Positions 61,007-64,000 of a stretch of DNA of 64,000 nt are shown piece by piece; position 1 is the stretch's first letter; every line of letters starts with the position of its first letter. This DNA is from JABMNT01 sp048262655. GTDB lineage: Bacteria; Pseudomonadota; Alphaproteobacteria; Rhodospirillales; Casp-alpha2. The stretch covers positions 897,455 to 961,454 of the forward strand of contig JBLXEY010000001.1 in assembly GCA_048262655.1 (NCBI GenBank), written 5' to 3'. The position numbers were made by a program, and so were the translations under genes. The notes under the pieces were generated by a model. That model made no database searches. It was given only the letters and a program-made list of their open reading frames with translations, and was not told the origin of the DNA.

Positions 61007-62157
61007 AAACCATCCTGCTTTATACGGACTCTCATAGTTTTTGCGGCGTTGGCAGGTATAACGCAGCCCTGTTGACCGCCTTATCCAAAACAGGATATCG
61101 ACTTGTTTGTGCGCAATGCCGAGAGAACACCCCGCTCCAGTCTCGCTTAAAGGCAACTGGGGTCATTTATCAGTGGTTCGACTACGACCCGAACCAACAA
61201 CCCGAGAGATTCGCCAACGATCATAGTCTTGCGCAAGCCCTTATGGATCGCGTGGATCCGGATCTCGTCGTCTTTTCAAACGGTTCTCCGACCAATACCT
61301 ATTCCGGGGTCTTGGCTGCACGTCAGCGGAAAGTTCCCTATATTATTTGGGAAGGTCACGTTCGAACGGAAGCTTTTACGGAAGCCCCAATCCCTTATGA
61401 CGACATCAAAAAAAATTATCTGGCGTCTCATGCCACCATTTTTGTCGCTCGCCATAACCTGGAAATCGTAAAAAACCATTTCAACATGCCAGATCACTTC
61501 GGCGTACTGATTCCCACCTTCGCCTCTTCCGTCTTTTACGGCCCGATCAACAAACAACGCCGTGCCCAGTTAAGAGCCAAATGGGGCGTGCCGAAAGACG
61601 GTATACTCTGCGTCACATCAGCAAAGTTTGAGCCCGTAAAAGGTTATGAAATTCAAATACGCGCACTCGAAATACTTAAGAGGACGCATCTGTGGGATCG
61701 TATTTACTTTATGTGGGCCGGCGAAGGGACATATCGACAGGCGGTCTCCAATCGGTTGCGCGACCTAGCATTAAAAGACCATGTTCAATTGCCCGGACAC
61801 GTATGGAACCTGGACGAAATACTGGATGCTGGCGACGTATTCATGCTCACCTCCTATTCCGAGGGATTACCGTTGACCATTCTGGAAGCAATGGCAAAAG
61901 GTTTGCCCGTCATTGCGACTGATGTCGGCGGAAACCGAGAGGCATTGGAGGGGTGCGGCAAAATCATCTCATCCCCCTCCAATGTAGAACAGACGGCTAA
62001 CGAACTGAGCTGCTCGATTATTGACTGGATTGAAAATCCTGAACATCGCCTGCAGTGCGGCTTGGCCAGTCGCGCCCGAGCAGAAGACCGTTACTCAGAG
62101 ACCAATGTCATTGGACAGCAAATCGCCTTGATACAAAGTGTTTTCCAGCAAACATAG
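61003..62157 (+). CDS. Glycosyltransferase family 4-like
   Basis: A 384-residue GT-B glycosyltransferase. It has the N-terminal FCGVGRYNAAL motif, AKFEPVKGYEIQIRALEIL, and the donor-binding motif TSYSEGLPLTILEAMAKGLPVIATDVGG with Glu residues and the nucleotide-sugar contact. Likely transfers sugar to a lipid or polysaccharide precursor at the membrane. It is coupled to the preceding ORF and converges with the methyltransferase gene. Confidence 0.9.
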   Translation: MKTILLYTDSHSFCGVGRYNAALLTALSKTGYRLVCAQCRENTPLQSRLKATGVIYQWFDYDPNQQPERFANDHSLAQALMDRVDPDLVVFSNGSPTNTYSGVLAARQRKVPYIIWEGHVRTEAFTEAPIPYDDIKKNYLASHATIFVARHNLEIVKNHFNMPDHFGVLIPTFASSVFYGPINKQRRAQLRAKWGVPKDGILCVTSAKFEPVKGYEIQIRALEILKRTHLWDRIYFMWAGEGTYRQAVSNRLRDLALKDHVQLPGHVWNLDEILDAGDVFMLTSYSEGLPLTILEAMAKGLPVIATDVGGNREALEGCGKIISSPSNVEQTANELSCSIIDWIENPEHRLQCGLASRARAEDRYSETNVIGQQIALIQSVFQQT

Positions 62158-62159
62158 AT

Positions 62160-62900
62160 TCAGTTAAAGCTCAACCAAGACAAATTCCCACTTTTCCGGC
62201 GATGAAAGTTCGAGAGTACGGCATCCGGTATTTCAAGAATTTTATTGGATTGTATCAATCGTGTTAGCAATTCAGAATGGTTTCCCCCTTTTTTGCCAAT
62301 AATTAAATCAGCGTAGTTTGATAGATTCATAGCGATCGGGTAAAAATCTAGCCGGCTTCTCAAAAATGTTCCGACGGCTTGCACCACACCATACTTGGCA
62401 CTTCCTGTTGGGTTTATGACGTGGTCGTTAAGCACGATATAACCATCGTCCTTTAACTTGCTCTCCCAAATAAACAGGTCATCGATCACCATCTCATAAG
62501 CATGATCAGCATCAATATAAATCAGATCCAGTGTTTTATCGTCAAACATCTCGACCGCATTCCGGCTTGATTGCCGAAGGACGTGTACGCGTTTATCGCC
62601 CTCAAAACGCTTTAAAGTTTTGGCGTACAAACGATCAAATGTTGCTTGTTCATGGCTTGGCCCACCCAGGTACTGTTCCATAAACTGCTCAATCTCTGGA
62701 CCGTCCACATAATAGAACGGAGGCTCTTTCGCCGAATAGGCTTGCCATTGATCTACAAGACTAAGCACGTCGGGCGACAGGTTTTCAAGCAGCCATTGTG
62801 CGTTTATGCCCTCACAAACCCCAACTTCGACAACCGTTGAAATGTTTGATTTAGGCAAGTACGCCATGAGATCGTGTCGTGAGCCAATAAATGCAAACAT
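62160..62900 (-). CDS. SAM-dependent methyltransferase (Methyltransf_24-like)
   Basis: A 246-residue Rossmann-type methyltransferase. VVEVGVCEG (23-31) is the SAM-binding motif I, and LIYIDADHAYEMVIDDLFIWE is the motif with acidic residues typical of the cephalosporin-hydroxylase/Methyltransf_24 group. Substrate unknown, although the neighbourhood suggests sugar or glycan modification. Its ATG lies 14 bases after the RTX gene stop, so it may be read from the same transcript. The ribosome site is weak. Confidence 0.8.
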   Translation of the reverse strand: MFAFIGSRHDLMAYLPKSNISTVVEVGVCEGINAQWLLENLSPDVLSLVDQWQAYSAKEPPFYYVDGPEIEQFMEQYLGGPSHEQATFDRLYAKTLKRFEGDKRVHVLRQSSRNAVEMFDDKTLDLIYIDADHAYEMVIDDLFIWESKLKDDGYIVLNDHVINPTGSAKYGVVQAVGTFLRSRLDFYPIAMNLSNYADLIIGKKGGNHSELLTRLIQSNKILEIPDAVLSNFHRRKSGNLSWLSFN

Positions 62901-62914
62901 GTTCCGTTACTTTT

Positions 62915-64000
62915 TTAAACGGTTTGGAATTCGATATCGTTGGATGAAATATTAGACGCTACCGTTTCGATATCGAGACTGCTAAAGGTTGCCAAATCGG
63001 TAACAGAGTCACTTGTCGACAAAAAGGACCCGTTACTTTCGTTGTCGACAAAAGCCATGACCGCGTTACCACTTGTATTTTCATAGAACATAAGAAAATC
63101 TTTCGTAAACGTCCCGGCATCAGAAATATTACTGATCAGGTCAGCAAGTGCTGAAGCTCCGCTGGCGTATTGACTTGCTGTTTCGTTCATCACGACAACG
63201 TTCACGGTACCGAGCGAGGTTGCGCCTGTCAGAATATTTATTGAAGTCGCTGTCGCGTAGGGGTCCAGCCCCGTCAAGCCGGTAAGGTCGATCACGTCAA
63301 CAGTCGTTGAATTGGTTCCAAAATCGAAATCTGTTAAGGTATCGCCGCCGTGACTTTTTAGTCCGTATGAAATTCTATCACTTCCGGTTCCACCAGATAT
63401 TGTATCCGCCCCGCCGGCGCCTGAAAGGATATCGTCGCCCGCGCCGCCTGTTATTGTATCTGCGCCGTTTCCACCGTTGATATTATCGGCCCCGGCACCC
63501 CCATCAATCGTATCAAGCCCCGTGCCACCGGTAATTATATCGGCGCCATCTCCAGCGGTAATTATATCGTCCCCACTTTGACCAGATATCGTCATGGCAA
63601 CCGAGTTACTTGCGGTAATCGTATCGTTACCATCATTCCCGGTAATAGTTTCAACACCTGCCACGACAATGACATTGTTTCCTGTGTTATTGAGGTTAAG
63701 CGTATCCGTACCAGCCCCGCCATCTATAGTCGTTCCGGTCAATGCAAGGCTGGTATAATCGATCAAATCGTTTCCGGAACCACTGGTGATCGTCTCTATG
63801 TTGCTCACGGAGAGCTCATCATTTCCAATGTTGTTTAGGTTCAGTGTATCCGTACCGGCGCCGCCGTCGATTGTCGTACCAGTGAGGGCAAGGCTGATGT
63901 AATTAATCAGATCATTTCCAGAGCCACTGGTGATCGTCTCTATGTTGCTCACGGAGAGCTCATCATTTCCAATGTTGTTTAGGTTCAGTGTATCCGTACC
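62915..64000 (-). CDS. RTX-repeat protein, N-terminus outside window
   Basis: The C-terminal 361 residues of a large secreted calcium-binding protein; the frame is open to the window edge. It begins with 48-residue repeats (TDTLNLNN, SVSNIETITSGSGNDLI, LALTGTTIDGGAG), then RTX nonapeptides of the GGxGxDxU type (TISGQSGDDIITAGDGAD, TGLDTIDGGAGADNI, GAGDDILSGAGGADTI), then a Gly/Ser/Thr/Ala-rich C-terminus that ends in EFQTV. RTX proteins are usually exported by type I secretion with a C-terminal signal and fold when binding Ca2+ outside the cell. No transporter or enzymatic domain is visible here. Could be an adhesin, S-layer or matrix protein. Confidence 0.9.
   Translation of the reverse strand, partial: GTDTLNLNNIGNDELSVSNIETITSGSGNDLINYISLALTGTTIDGGAGTDTLNLNNIGNDELSVSNIETITSGSGNDLIDYTSLALTGTTIDGGAGTDTLNLNNTGNNVIVVAGVETITGNDGNDTITASNSVAMTISGQSGDDIITAGDGADIITGGTGLDTIDGGAGADNINGGNGADTITGGAGDDILSGAGGADTISGGTGSDRISYGLKSHGGDTLTDFDFGTNSTTVDVIDLTGLTGLDPYATATSINILTGATSLGTVNVVVMNETASQYASGASALADLISNISDAGTFTKDFLMFYENTSGNAVMAFVDNESNGSFLSTSDSVTDLATFSSLDIETVASNISSNDIEFQTV
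63637..64000 (-). repeat. 144-bp tandem repeats in the RTX gene
   Basis: The coding repeat has a period of 144 bases (48 residues). The 76 bases at 63781-63856 are identical to those at 63925-64000, and a third, more diverged copy occupies about 63637-63780. The array runs beyond the window. Near-identity suggests recent duplication or gene conversion. Confidence 0.85.

Noticed and set aside
1..64000. tRNA, rRNA, CRISPR and IS elements
   Set aside because: No T-loop-like, rRNA-like, spaced direct-repeat or transposase sequences were found by reading either strand.

Overview
The window is chromosomal DNA of an alphaproteobacterium with moderate GC content. The gene blocks are typical of that class: dapF-mtaB-ftsY, ffh-rpsP-rimM-trmD-rplS, leuCDB with asd, sdhCDAB, zapE near mdh-sucCD-sucAB-lpd, DUF484-xerC next to priA, and an atpHAGDC operon that lacks the F0 genes. 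The mesaconyl-CoA hydratase and malyl-CoA lyase-like pair suggests a Rhodospirillales-like or related marine lineage, but I cannot name a genus. No rRNA, tRNA, IS element or CRISPR array is visible.

Layout. 0-8.4 kb: a partial amidase, two membrane transporters, ftsY, mtaB, dapF, a ferredoxin-like protein and an XRE regulator (all minus), then an unknown small protein. 8.6-12.5 kb: SRP and ribosome maturation genes. 12.6-17.1 kb: leuCDB, then a short leader peptide with attenuator, then asd. 17.1-20.7 kb: a response regulator, a pyridoxal kinase, and divergently the malyl-CoA lyase-like gene with mesaconyl-CoA hydratase. 20.7-21.6 kb: a 0.9-kb non-coding stretch with a long hairpin element and DnaA-box-like sites. 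21.6-25.0 kb: sdhCDAB. 25.1-31.2 kb: paiB, an SAF-type oxidoreductase with an SDR, zapE, nadA and nadC. 31.3-40.7 kb: one long TCA operon (mdh, sucC, sucD, sucA, sucB, lpd). 40.7-46.6 kb: MFS transporter, xerC, DUF484, priA and a second response regulator. 46.9-51.9 kb: ATP synthase F1 operon ending in a strong terminator. 52-58.5 kb: GNAT, sixA, uvrB, aminotransferase, DUF465, amidohydrolase and TerB-like genes. 58.6-64 kb: a PilZ-like gene and then an accessory-looking stretch (acyl/aryl ligase, unknown ORF, glycosyltransferase, methyltransferase, large RTX repeat protein running off the end).

How the genes work together. Most of the window is central metabolism and protein targeting. SdhCDAB, Mdh, SucCD and SucAB-Lpd cover the oxidative half of the TCA cycle, and the F1 genes cover ATP synthesis. 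The Mcl-like and mesaconyl-CoA hydratase genes fit C2 assimilation through the ethylmalonyl-CoA route, whose other enzymes are not in view.

Most notable observations. (1) Malate dehydrogenase carries a ~124-residue Lys/Ala/Pro tail like histone H1 or AlgP, and SucA in the same operon carries a shorter tail of the same kind. (2) asd is preceded by a complete ribosome-mediated attenuator: a 38-codon leader rich in Thr and Lys, an antiterminator and a mutually exclusive terminator. (3) A perfect FNR/FixK-type box sits upstream of a DUF465 gene, and a perfect CRP-type palindrome lies upstream of a response regulator and the atp operon. (4) A 13-bp inverted repeat encloses a second hairpin in the sdh upstream region. 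(5) The window ends inside an RTX protein with 48-residue repeats that are partly identical at DNA level.
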